Positions 54,466 to 64,000 of a stretch of 64,000 nt of DNA are shown here, in pieces. Source of the stretch: Prinsepia uniflora (Eukaryota; Streptophyta; Magnoliopsida; Rosales; Rosaceae); NCBI GenBank assembly GCA_032719365.1, contig CM064861.1, forward strand, positions 94,996,721-95,060,720, read 5' to 3'. Within the stretch, counting starts at the first letter, position 1. Each line of letters starts with the position of its first letter. Below the pieces are notes generated by a model. That model had not been told where the DNA came from. It saw nothing but the letters and a program-made list of their open reading frames with translations, and did not search any database. Position numbers and translations under genes: made by a program.

Positions 54466-55254
54466 ATGGATACATCGAACCCTGCAGTTTTTGTCAATGC
54501 AGAGCTGCTGCGATTGTATGTTGGAAGGCGGGTTCGGGCTCTGGTTCAGGTTGTGCAAACTGAGGGTGGAACTGTCATTGGAAAGTCTACTGATGGAAAC
54601 CAGCTTGTTGTAAAGGGATCCCCACCCTCTCCTCTAACAAAATTTGTTGAGGTCATTGGTATTGCTGACGGCGAAAAATCTATCCATGCTGACATATGGA
54701 ACAACTTTGGAGAGACAATTGGTACGTCTTTTTGCCCCTAACCTTGTCAATTCCTACCTCATAGTGGTTCTGTGTAATTTGGTAATTGTTAATCTCTGAA
54801 GTTTATTGTGCTTGGATTGAGAGAAAGTGGCTTTAGCTTCTTGTTTTCTTGTTGATACATTATTTGTCGGTTAACTTTATAACGCTTGCATCCCCATCAC
54901 CATAAAGTGATAGTCCCCTTAGATCATCCGGGTGTGTTAGTTCTTCGAAGTGGCTATCTTGCATCAAATTTCTATGTAATGCTTGTGGAACTTTAGCGTC
55001 CGAAAGCTGTTCTATAAAATTCTGGTGTTTCAAAATTAGAAAGCAAGAACATTTGGAAGTAGATATATCATTGAGAAGCCCGAAAAGTAACACTTCTTTC
55101 ATTTTAATGTTGTGCTTGCCCAATTTGCTGTTGTGCATACTCTTTTGTGGGTTCTAATACGCTCACATTTCTTCGTAATCTGTTGGCAGATACATCTACT
55201 TACAATCAGCTATGTCAGCTTGCAAATGGGGAATACAAGCACTTGTTCATCTGA
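54466..55254 (+). CDS. RPA3: Replication protein A 14-kDa subunit (RPA3)
   Basis: Two coding exons (54466-54721 and 55190-55254, GT-AG, phase 1) give 106 residues, the usual length for this subunit. It is the smallest subunit of the RPA heterotrimer, which binds single-stranded DNA in replication, repair and recombination in the nucleus. The sequence is a single OB fold: NAELLRLYVGRRVRALVQVV at about 10-29, then GNQLVVKGSPPSPLTKFVEV, IWNNFGETID and the conserved end YNQLCQLANGEYKHLFI. The ATG lies three bases after a strong splice acceptor, implying a 5' UTR intron. The codons are clean, with no lesion. It marks the start of a conserved, transposon-poor gene pair at the right of the window. 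Confidence 0.93.
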
Positions 55255-55879
55255 GGTACAACAAGATTGCGCAAGAAAGTGCTTACAAGTTTGCTCATGA
55301 GGATTATGATCATGGATGAGATTGTATCTAATTTAGTCGGTCATTTAGTTCTAATTTTGTCTTTGACAATATCTCTAACTCTATGGCTGTGAACTAGTGA
55401 AGTGATTAAGATCCTGGTTCTTTGGCATGTATTAATCCTTCATCAACTGTCCTTCTGTGTCTATTTATTGTGTCATGTTTTGCAGATTCGATACTGTTTT
55501 GACTTCATTTTCTACAATGGCTTATGTTGCAAATTTGCCTAATTAACCAATATTTTGCAAGAACTACAATGCTTCGAAGTTAATGATTCTTCGGAAAAGT
55601 GTTTTTGTTTGGTTTTTTTTTTTGGGCCTTTATTTTATACAAAAATATAACGAGGAATATACACATTATTCAATCAAATTCGGTACCTCTCTTTATATAG
55701 TTGGTAGAAAGATAATCTCCTGAACGGTGTTGTGACCCTACTTTCATTTGATAATGGGCTGTCCGTCCATAATTTGGGCCGAACCTAAAAGTACGGCCCA
55801 GAAGTAATAAAAAATCGCAAATCTTAGTGCATTTCGAATTTTCTATGTCCGAAATTCGCAAGAAGACAGTGAACCTGAA
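55255..55879. other. RPA3 3' UTR and intergenic spacer
   Basis: T-rich sequence compatible with the RPA3 3' UTR, then spacer. No other gene is supported. Confidence 0.45.
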
Positions 55880-56007
55880 AACAGAAAAGCGATTCTTTTC
55901 GTAGCTTGGATTCGCGCTAAGTTAAAGCTTCTGAGTACTGATTTAGGGTTTCCCAGTTTGAACAAATTCCTCTGCCGTTGAATTAATTCTTCTGAGCAGC
56001 GACTTAG
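55880..56007 (+). other. Probable 5' UTR exon of the LIF2-type gene
   Basis: A GC-richer stretch containing GATTTAGGGTTTCCC ends with a donor, TTAG/GTACTT, at 56007/56008. The next acceptor in the same direction that fits is the AG at 62457-62458, directly before the LIF2-type ATG. The left limit is a guess. RNA reads would settle this. Confidence 0.45.
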
Positions 56008-56350
56008 GTACTTCTCCTTCATCAAATTTCACGGTTCACATTGTTTTTAATTGGATTATTATTATTCCTCAAGGTTTTGATTCTTTTTTTCTTTTCTGGG
56101 CTTCTCGTTCTGGCTTTCGTTTCCAAAATTGAATTTTTCACTAAAATTTGCAGTTTTGTAATTTTAATTTTCTTGGGTAGTGCTTATTTCTTTTGAAGAT
56201 AATGCAAATGCCACATTCTCGTTTAATTTTTTGAAGGGAGGCTGAAAGAACAAAAGATTATGAGAAAGGAGAGTCAAATCCTTTCAAATGCTTGATGGGT
56301 GTTTAGGTTTAGGGAAAATAAGTTCACTTTTCGATTTTTGTGCTCTAGAC

Positions 56351-56624
56351 TGATGAGATCCCTGCTGGTATTGGTATTGTGAGTCAGCATTTCCATTAGT
56401 AGTTGATACATATAAGTATTTATGTAATTTTGTATTCTCGTATTAGTATTCTGTTATTAGTAGTCTGTTAGAGAATAGTTTCTGTTAGAATCTTTTAGCT
56501 GCTTTGTTAGCTCAGGTGTTGAGTGTGTGCTCTCATGGAGTATAGGTAAGCAGAATTATGATAGAAATGGACATCAGTAAATTGCCCCAAATACCTTCTT
56601 ATTTTTACTGCTGCGTTTCTATCA
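56351..56624 (+). repeat. 5' LTR of the gypsy element
   Basis: 274 bases with TG...CA ends. Differences from the 3' LTR are a handful of substitutions and a short indel near 56425-56440. Confidence 0.93.
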
Positions 56625-56627
56625 TTC

Positions 56628-56640
56628 TGGTATCAGAGCC
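56628..56640 (+). other. Primer-binding site of the gypsy element
   Basis: TGGTATCAGAGCC is complementary to the 3' end of initiator tRNA-Met and lies three bases after the 5' LTR. Confidence 0.92.
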
Positions 56641-56642
56641 CC

Positions 56643-59600
56643 ATGGGGGGCAAGAAAACTGGTACGTCGACTCTTTTGCAAACGGCGGAGACGCTGGAAT
56701 TAGACTATCAGCGAGACCAATTGGAGACCCAGGTCCATGGAGTCCAAGAGACGGTCACAACGTTCTCTTCATAGCAGGACGAAATCGAGGTCGATCTCAA
56801 ATCATTGAGAGAGTCGCTCACGGCGGTGCGCGACGCCCAAACTTCCGACGCAAACCTACAGCAAACCATCCTTGAGGAGTTACGTCTCCTCTGAGTTTCA
56901 TCACAGGCAAAAGTTCAAATGACTGAACCTCTACTAGAACAGCAACCACCGCGATCCTTGCTGCCAGCCACCTCAGGCCTGTCGACAGGCGGATTCCAAT
57001 TTCCGATTATAGGAGGACCAGCACAACCCATAGTATTTGGTTCGTCGCATCAACGATTGAGCAATAACATGGGAATACCGAGATCATTGGGCATTCCGCA
57101 GATCCCATCAGCACTGCCTCAAATCGACAACCTCCAGCCGCGGGTTTTCCGAAATCAATCCGTGTTCACACCAATTCCTCAAGCGGGCAACACTTCCACT
57201 TCCATGCAACCTCCAATTCCGGAAAACAAGATTTCAATGGCTGCGAATATGACGTTGATGTCACCACCCCAACATCAGAATTATGGGCATATTCCGCCCT
57301 ATCGACAAATGGACTCCTTCCTTATCTAAAATTAGAACTGCCGCGCTTTTACGGTGAGGACCTGTATGGATGGCTGACAATGGCTGAGAGATTCTTAGAT
57401 TTCCATGGGGTGGAAGAATAACGGAGGGTCTTTGTTGCGTCCATGCATCTAGAGGGTGACACAGCTTTGTGGATGCGCTGGTTTGAGACCAGGTATCCAT
57501 CTGATTCATGGGCAGTATTTTCTCAAATGTTAGCCCAACACTTTGGGACGGGAGGGGCTCTTCATTTCAACGTCTCCTTATCCCGCATCAAACAGGACGA
57601 ACCTGTAAAAGAATACATCACAGTATTCATCAAGCTATCATGTAGGGCTCAGGGATGGACCGATGACCAGCTTATGGGAGTCTTCATTGGCGGACTCAAG
57701 GACGAGCTCCAAGACGAGGTCCTTGCAATGTCACCAGGGTCTCTTGCTAAGGCCATGGAAGTGGCTCAACTATTTGAGAATCGCGTTCTTCGACGGAAAC
57801 AACATGGTCGTTTTACACCTGCACCTAGTCGTGGGATTTCGACATCTCCAATCCTACGTGCAAAACCGCAGTTTCAGTTCTCCTCTCCTACACAAACACC
57901 ATGGGCTCCATTTCCGGCGTTGCTCCGTCGTTCTCAATCGGACATACAGGACCGAAGGGAGAAAGGGTTATGTTTCTATTGTGATGAACCTTATTGGTCG
58001 GGCCATCGCTGTCCCAAACCTCAAATAATGATGATTGAGGCCTCCACAGAGGAGTGTGACAGCCCAGAGACAAATTGCCCCACCTCAATTGACCGTCTCG
58101 AAGAACAACCAGCAGATTTCCAAGACCCTCCTATCCAACTTCATGCGATCTCTGGGTATCGCCGACCGCGAGGGCGTGCTATGTGATTACAAGGCTGCAT
58201 AAGGGCTAACCTTGTTCACATTTTAGTGGACTCTGGTGCTGATCAAAGTTTTCTCAACCCACGGATTGCAACGTCTCTGGGTAAACCAATTGATGAGACA
58301 ATTAAGGAAGACATAATGGTGGCTTCTGGAAGTACCTATTGCACTAATGGCTTGATAAGGAATGTAGAGGTAACCGTGCAAGACTTTACGTTTATTTCTG
58401 ATTTTCGATTATTGGCCGTGGCAGGATGTGATTTAGTTCTAGGAGCTGAATGGCTTGAAACCTTAGGATGGATTGGTTGGAATTTTAGAGATAAATTGAT
58501 GAAATTTACCCAAAAGGGCAGGAATTATACGATAAGAGGGACTAAGACAGAGCAGTTTCAAATTCCACAACAAGTTGTGATGCACTTGCTGCAGAAGCCG
58601 TCCTTGGTGGTGCAACCCACCACAACAGAACCCCAAATCTTGGATTTGTTGGCTGCATTTTCCGACCTCTTCCTTGAACCTACAGGCTTGCCTCCACAGA
58701 GGGGCATCTACACTGCATTCCCATGGTTCCAGGTGCTGGACTTGTCAATGTGAGACCCTATCGATATGCCCATTGCCAGAAAGACAAAATTGAAAGGCAA
58801 GTGGAGGAAATGTTGAAATCTGGCATTATTAGGCGGAGTTCAAGTCCGTTCTCATCACCGGTCCTGTTAGTTCAGAAAAAAGAGAGTACTTGGCGTTTCT
58901 GTATTGATTATCGGGGTCTCAACCAAGTCACTATCAGAGACAGGTTTCCAATTCCAGTGGTTGATGAATTGCTCGATGAACTACATGGAGCCACTTGGTT
59001 CTCAAAGTTGGACTTACGGGCAGGTTACCATCAGATTAGAATGTGGCCAGAAGACATCTCAAAGACGGCTTTCAGAACTCATGAGGGGCACTACGAGTTC
59101 CTGGTTATGCCCTTCGGCCTTGCTAATGCTCCATCAACTTTTCAGGCACTGATGAACTCAACTTTTCAGCCGTATTTACGCAAGTTTGTGTTAGTATTCT
59201 TTGACGATATCCTCATCTATAGCAACACACAGGGAGAGCATCTTAGTCATTTGCATACGGTTTGTGAGACTTCGTTTTCATGACCTTAAGGTGAAGCTCT
59301 CAAAATGTAGGTTTGGCCAGTCTACTGTTCAGTTTCTCGGCCATACTATCACAGCTCAAGGGGTGGCAGTGGACGACTCTAAGGTCCAATGCATTAAGGA
59401 TTGGCCACAGCCAACAACAGTCAGAGGGTTAAGGGGATTCCTAGGACTTGCTGGTTACTATAGAAAGTTTGTGAGAGATTTTGGCACGATTGCAAAGCCC
59501 TTAACTGAAATGTTAAAAAAGAATGGGTTCCATTGGTCTACTACAGCAACTTGGGCATTTCAGCAGTTGCAACTTGCCCTGACTTCAACTCCGATGCTTG

Positions 59601-61435
59601 CACTTCCGAATTTTTCCAAGACTTTCTTCATTGAAAGTGACGCTTCAGATGAAGGGATTGGAGCTATACTATCTCAAGACAAGCACCCAATTGCTTTTTT
59701 AAGCAAGACATTGGCGCCTAAACACTTGGCTTTACCGGTTTATGACAAGGAAATGCTTGCCATTGTTTTCGCTGTGCAGCACTGGCATCATTACTTACTA
59801 GGAAACAAGTTCAAAATCATCACCGACCATCGTACCATCAAGTACTTCCTAGATCAACGCATCACAGCTCCTATGCAACAACGCTGGTTACTCAAGCTAC
59901 TCGGCTATCATTATGAGTTGGAGTATCGGTCTGGCTCTCATAATATAGCCCCTAATGCCCTGTCCCGCAAACACGAGTTGCTAGTTCTTATGGGGTTATC
60001 TCAACCACTTTTTGATTGTGTCACACAAATTAAAGAAGTATTATCGCAGGACCCGGAGGCCACTCGCATCACAGCTGAGTTACTAGCAGGTCAATCCCCA
60101 AAACACTTCTCACTGAAGGATGAATTGTTGTGTTATCGGCATCGGCTATTTGTGCCTTCTTCTTCCTCTTGGCGCCAGCAGATTTTGGAAGAATTACATT
60201 CATCTCCCAGCACTGGTCATACTAGAATCCTATGCACATACTTGCGGGAAAAGCGTAGCTTCAATTGGCCAAGATTGAAAAATGCAGTCAAGCAATTTGT
60301 GTCTGAATGTAATGTCTGTCAACCGATGAACTATGAAGCGATGAGACCGTCAGGCCTTCTCCAACCCTTGCCCATACCAACCGACATTTGGCAGGACATT
60401 GCCATGGATTTTGTGAAAGGCTTAGCTCGCTCTCATGGCAAGAACGTGCTTTTGGTGGTGGTGGATCGCTTGTCTAAATATGGGCATTTCATCCCTCTAG
60501 CTCACCCCTTCACTACTGTTACGGTAGTTGAGGTTTTCATTCTGGAAGTTTATCGACTCCATGGTTTGCCTAAAACCATAGTCAGCGACCGGGATCCCAT
60601 CTTCCTTAACAATTTCTGGACTGCGTTCTTTGCTGCCCAAGGTACGAAGTTATGCCACAGTTCAGCTTACCACCCTCAGACAGATGGCCAAACTGAAGTC
60701 CTTAATCGTAATGTTGAACACTACTTGCGCTGCTATGTCGCGGACAAGCCATCGTCGTGGGTAGACTGGCTGCCCTGGGCAGAATGGTGTTACAACACCA
60801 CCTTTCAATCTGCAATCCAGATGACCCCTTATCAGGCAGTGTATGGCCAATAGCCACCAACAGTCCTTACTTATTGTCCGGGCTCCTCTGCTGTCCATCA
60901 GGTCGATACTACTCTTAAGGATCGTGACTCCTTGCTAAAGCAATTATGTGACATCTCATTGGCCCAGACTCGAATGAGCACCTATGCTAATCAAAACCGC
61001 ACAGAACGGGAGTTTGAAGTGGGGGATTGGGTTTACTTAAGGTTACAGCCATATCGGCAGCATACTGCAGCCTCTCGCCATTGTCACAAGCTGTCACCTT
61101 GTTATTATGGTCCATTTCAGGTCATGCAACGGGTTGGTAAGGTAGCATACACCCTACATCTGCCTTCCACAGTAAAAATTCATCCTACTTTCCATGTTTC
61201 ATTGCTCAAGAAGCAGCTTGGTTCTCACAATGTGGTGAGTCCCACGTTACCACCATTCCAAGATGATGGCAAACCTTCTTGGAGCCCAGAAAAAGTCTTG
61301 AGTCTTGGTGTTTTTAAACGCCGTAATGAACCCGTTACTCGCTAGTTGATTCAGTGGCGTGGTTTACCAGTAGAGGATGCAACTTGGGAGGATGCTACCG
61401 ACATTCAGAGAAGATTTCCTGCTTTCACAGCTTGA
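56643..61435 (+). pseudogene. Gypsy gag-pol polyprotein, degenerate
   Basis: From the ATG at 56643 the translated order is Gag (LELPRFYGEDLYGWL, FVASMHLEGDTALWMRW), zinc knuckle (CFYCDEPYWSGHRC) and protease (LVDSGADQSF). Then come reverse transcriptase (RFCIDYRGLNQVT, VLVFFDDILIYS), RNase H (FFIESDASDEGIGA), integrase (HTRILCTYL, CNVCQ; DRDPIF) and a chromodomain ending (LIQWRGLPVEDATWEDAT). Nonsense codons occur near 56773, 56892, 57420, 58184, 60853 and 61343. Frame changes occur near 57315, 58700 and 59260. It cannot make its own polyprotein, so any recent movement relied on another element. Confidence 0.92.
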
Positions 61436-61464
61436 GGACAAGCTGTTGTTGAGGGGGATGGAGT

Positions 61465-61743
61465 TGATGAGATCCCTGCTGGTATTGGTGTTGTGAGTCA
61501 GCATTTCCATTAGTAGTTGATATGTATAAGTATTTATCTAATTCGTATTTTTATTCTCGTATTAGTATTCTGTTATTAGTAGTCTGTTAGAGAATAGTTT
61601 CTGTTAGAATCTTTTAGTTGCTTTGTTAGCTCAGGTGTTGAGTGTGTGCTCTCATGGAGTATATGTAAGCAGAATTATGATAGAAATGGACATCAGAGAA
61701 TTGCCCCAAATACCTTCTTATTTTTACTGCTGCGTTTCTATCA
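61465..61743 (+). repeat. 3' LTR of the gypsy element
   Basis: 279 bases, same termini as the 5' LTR, directly after the polypurine tract and before the target duplication TAGAC. Confidence 0.93.
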
Positions 61744-61906
61744 TAGACAGAGCCGTAGCTTTTCCGGGTTTCTTAAGTTAGGGAAAATAGAATCACTTTT
61801 TGGGTTTTCGGTTCTAGACAGAGATGTGAATGTTGTTTACAAATTCTAGAAATTGAGGCATTTAATCGTTTTCAATCAAATGGAGTTTAGGGTTTACAAA
61901 TACTTT

Positions 61907-61992
61907 GTAATATGTTATCCTCTAGGAAACTGTGAATTATTTTTCAGCTGTAATATGTTATCCTCTAGGGAACTGTGAATTATTTTTCAGCT
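61907..61992 (+). repeat. Tandem duplication of 43 bp in the LIF2-type leader intron
   Basis: The unit GTAATATGTTATCCTCTAGG continuing to TTTTTCAGCT occurs twice in tandem with one substitution. Each unit ends in a pyrimidine tract and CAG, so it duplicates an acceptor-like sequence. Confidence 0.8.
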
Positions 61993-62458
61993 GTGATGTA
62001 CAATATGTTACTGTTCTATGATATCCAATATATGTTGTTTGGTTTCTTATCCATGTTTTTTGCTTTTCTTTTTTTCTCTTTGTGCATGAAACTCTCCAGA
62101 TAGATAGTTAAACAATTACACCATCCATTTATTGTCGAATATCTAAATATTCGAGAAATTCACTGCTTCACTGTTTATTTCGCCTGCTGAGCATCATCAT
62201 CCTCTTCATAATCATGCAGAACTCTTCCTGTTGCCTGTCTCTATTAATATTATTACAACATAATGACCCCTTAAATGAGCAAGTCCTTGAATCCATACCT
62301 CATGGCACAGATTCTTTCGAAATTCTTACTCTGCAACTTCGTTTGGCCTCTCATGTTGTTTCCACCTTTCCATATCTGTATTCTTTCTTCTATGAACGCT
62401 TCTGGCTACTGTGCTTTCTTCACAGTTGCCTTGCAAGCTTATTTTTCTAGATATATAG

Positions 62459-63763
62459 ATGCCGAAAACAAGGACGAGTGCTTCTGGAGATGCATCTGAA
62501 AGGCCTGTAGAATCTGAAGAGCGGGTGGACCTTGATGGAGACAATGATCCTGAGGAAACAATAGAAGAAGAGGTTGAGTATGAAGAAGTAGAGGAAGAGG
62601 AGGAAGTGGAGGTGGAAGAAGAGGAGGAAGAGGAAGAAGAAGATCCAGATGAGGAGGTTGAGGGAGATGAAGAAAACAAGGGAGCTTCTAAAATGTCTAA
62701 TCGACATAAAAGCTCAGATGGCGATGAAGAGATGACAGTTTCTGATGCGGCGGAAGAAGAGGAAAAAAAGAAGCATGCTGAGCTTCTTGCACGCCCTCCT
62801 CATGGGTCGGAAGTGTATCTTGGTGGCTTTCCTCACGATGCATCTGAAGAGGATTTGAGGGGATTTTGTGAATCTATTGGCGATGTGATTGAGGTAACAT
62901 ATGTTGTTGATTGTAAACCTCTGTCTGTGTCTTCTATTTTTTAGCTGATGAAATTTGCACGTGTCAACAGGTTAGAATAATGAAGGGAAAGGATTTGGAG
63001 GCCAAAGGATATGCTTTTGTAACCTTCAGAAATAAGGAATTGGCATCTAAGGCCATTGAGGAACTGAATAATTCTGAGTTAAAGGTGATCCCAACGTACT
63101 TTTGGTCACTTCTTATATCCTCTGCAAAATATAAACTTGGGGTTGTGATGTGGCTAAGTTATGCATACTGATACACTTTCAGCTGCATCTTTCCTTTTGA
63201 GATATACTACTTAATTTTTTTTAATTAATTAATTAATTTTTTTTTGGCTTTCCTCAACCTCTATAAAATCTGAGGTTTTTGTTTCTTGTAAAATCAACTT
63301 CTTGGATGGCTCCCTTCTACAGGGAAAAAGGATTAAATGTTCGACATCCCAAGCAAAGCATCGGTTGTTCATTGGAAATGTTCCCAGAAGTTGGGGAGAG
63401 GAAGATATGAAGAAGGTTGTATCAGATATTGGACCAGGAGTCATTTCTGTGGAACTGTTGAAGGTTTGAGAAAATATTAAAATCAGTTGTTTAGCTTATT
63501 TATGTTATGTTCTATATTCCATTTCAGTTTACCTTTATTTCCTATCATTTCTTGATGGTTCATTTCCTGGTTGAATTTTCTTGATATAGGACCCACAGAA
63601 CAGCAGCCGGAATCGTGGATTTGCTTTCATTGAGTATTATAATAATGTTTGCGCAGAATACTCAAGGCAAAAGATGTCAAACCCAAAATTCAAGCTCGAC
63701 AGCAATGCTCCAACTGTGAGCTGGGCTGATCCTAAAAATTCAGAATCCTCTGCTGCTTCTCAG
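62459..63763 (+). CDS. LIF2: hnRNP Q/LIF2-type RNA-binding protein, first four coding exons (continues past the window)
   Basis: Exons 62459-62893, 62971-63084, 63323-63463 and 63590-63763 all join in phase 0 (288 residues so far); the last ends at a GT donor (63764) and the gene runs beyond base 64000. Residues about 26-70 are a Glu-rich acidic tract. RRM1 spans about 117-193 (RNP2 VYLGGF, RNP1 KGYAFVTF) and RRM2 starts at about 196 (RNP2 LFIGNV, RNP1 RGFAFIEY). A conserved APTVSWADPK follows. This layout is that of plant SYNCRIP/hnRNP Q-like proteins such as LHP1-Interacting Factor 2, nuclear RNA-binding proteins linked to chromatin control; a third RRM is expected downstream. Whether it is LIF2 itself or a close paralogue is uncertain. 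The ATG follows an AG acceptor, implying a leader intron, which holds the gypsy element. Confidence 0.9.
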
Positions 63764-64000
63764 GTTAGCTGTTGATGCTTTGCTATGGCCTTTTCCCTTA
63801 ACTTCCTGATCACCGTTCCTCATTAACTTTCCCCTTTGTTGGAGGTTTGCGTTGCCAGATATGTTTCTTCTTGGCTCTTTGTAAATGGGTGTGTAGAGTA
63901 GATGGATTTTCTTTTTACATGAAAAAAAATTCATAGTATATAGTTAGATGTGAGTGGACAGTAGTTGATATTCGAGTTACTGAATATCCTTTACAGTTCA

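Larger units (their letters stand above)
56351..61743 (+). mobile_element. Ty3/gypsy chromovirus, both LTRs present, target duplication TAGAC
   Basis: The 5393-base element is bounded by LTRs at 56351-56624 and 61465-61743, starting TGATGAGATC and ending TTTCTATCA. The 5-mer TAGAC flanks it (56346-56350 and 61744-61748). A primer-binding site TGGTATCAGAGCC (initiator tRNA-Met) lies at 56628-56640, and a purine tract GAGGGGGATGGAG precedes the 3' LTR. The coding order is gag, protease, reverse transcriptase, RNase H, integrase and chromodomain, which defines a chromovirus. The LTRs agree at about 97% by eye, so insertion is recent, yet the coding region is broken. It lies sense-oriented between the presumed leader exon and the first coding exon of the LIF2-type gene. 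Confidence 0.95.

Noticed and set aside
56643..61435. Integrated plant pararetrovirus
   Set aside because: It has long terminal repeats, a 5-base target duplication, integrase and a chromodomain, which identify a gypsy retrotransposon. No movement or coat protein is seen.
62326..62679. Serine-rich minus-strand protein
   Set aside because: It is the antisense shadow of the Glu-rich tract of the LIF2-type exon.

Overview
This window is nuclear DNA of a flowering plant, almost certainly a dicot. It is AT-rich, its genes have GT-AG introns, and it carries plant-type F-box/LRR/FBD genes, cytosolic-type HSP70 genes and many plant transposons (copia, gypsy, TRIM, SINE, hAT and MITE-like elements). 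Some repeats look like ones I associate with Rosaceae trees, but I cannot prove the family from sequence alone.

Layout. 1-12 kb: a minus-strand array of F-box/LRR genes. One copy is intact (4663-6342) and four are broken; one of the broken ones carries a solo copia LTR, and hAT and copia fragments lie between them. 12-18.9 kb: no gene, but a nest of small transposons with readable target-site duplications (13052-13259, 14736-15746), TA-rich tandem repeats and duplicated blocks. 18.9-33.2 kb: an HSP70 cluster with a minus-strand HSP70 pseudogene, an intact chimeric gene encoding a copia-type Gag domain fused to a complete HSP70 ATPase domain (20974-23433, minus), an intact 514-residue HSP70 with no lid (26284-28807, plus), duplicated HSP70 3' ends and another HSP70 pseudogene. 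33.4-38.4 kb: one intact and one broken F-box gene. 38.7-45.8 kb: a gypsy gag remnant, a second Gag-HSP70 chimera (41105-44889, plus; frameshifted) and a further HSP70 fragment. 46-52.6 kb: two nearly intact F-box genes, each with one disabling lesion. 53.6-64 kb: conserved single-copy-type genes, RPA3 (14-kDa subunit of replication protein A) and the start of an hnRNP Q/LIF2-type RNA-binding protein. A recent Ty3/gypsy chromovirus (56351-61743, target duplication TAGAC) sits in what looks like the 5' UTR intron of the second.

The F-box array probably supplies substrate receptors for SCF ubiquitin ligases, and the HSP70 array supplies chaperone ATPases. Both show birth-and-death evolution: tandem duplication, frequent decay and transposon insertion. 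The most notable discovery is the pair of Gag-HSP70 fusion genes on opposite strands about 18 kb apart. They share the same fusion architecture and the same intron, so the fusion formed once and was later duplicated. One copy is open from start to stop. It has lost the substrate-binding domain, carries a DVTP-repeat tail instead, and has Asn at a catalytic Asp of the ATPase site.
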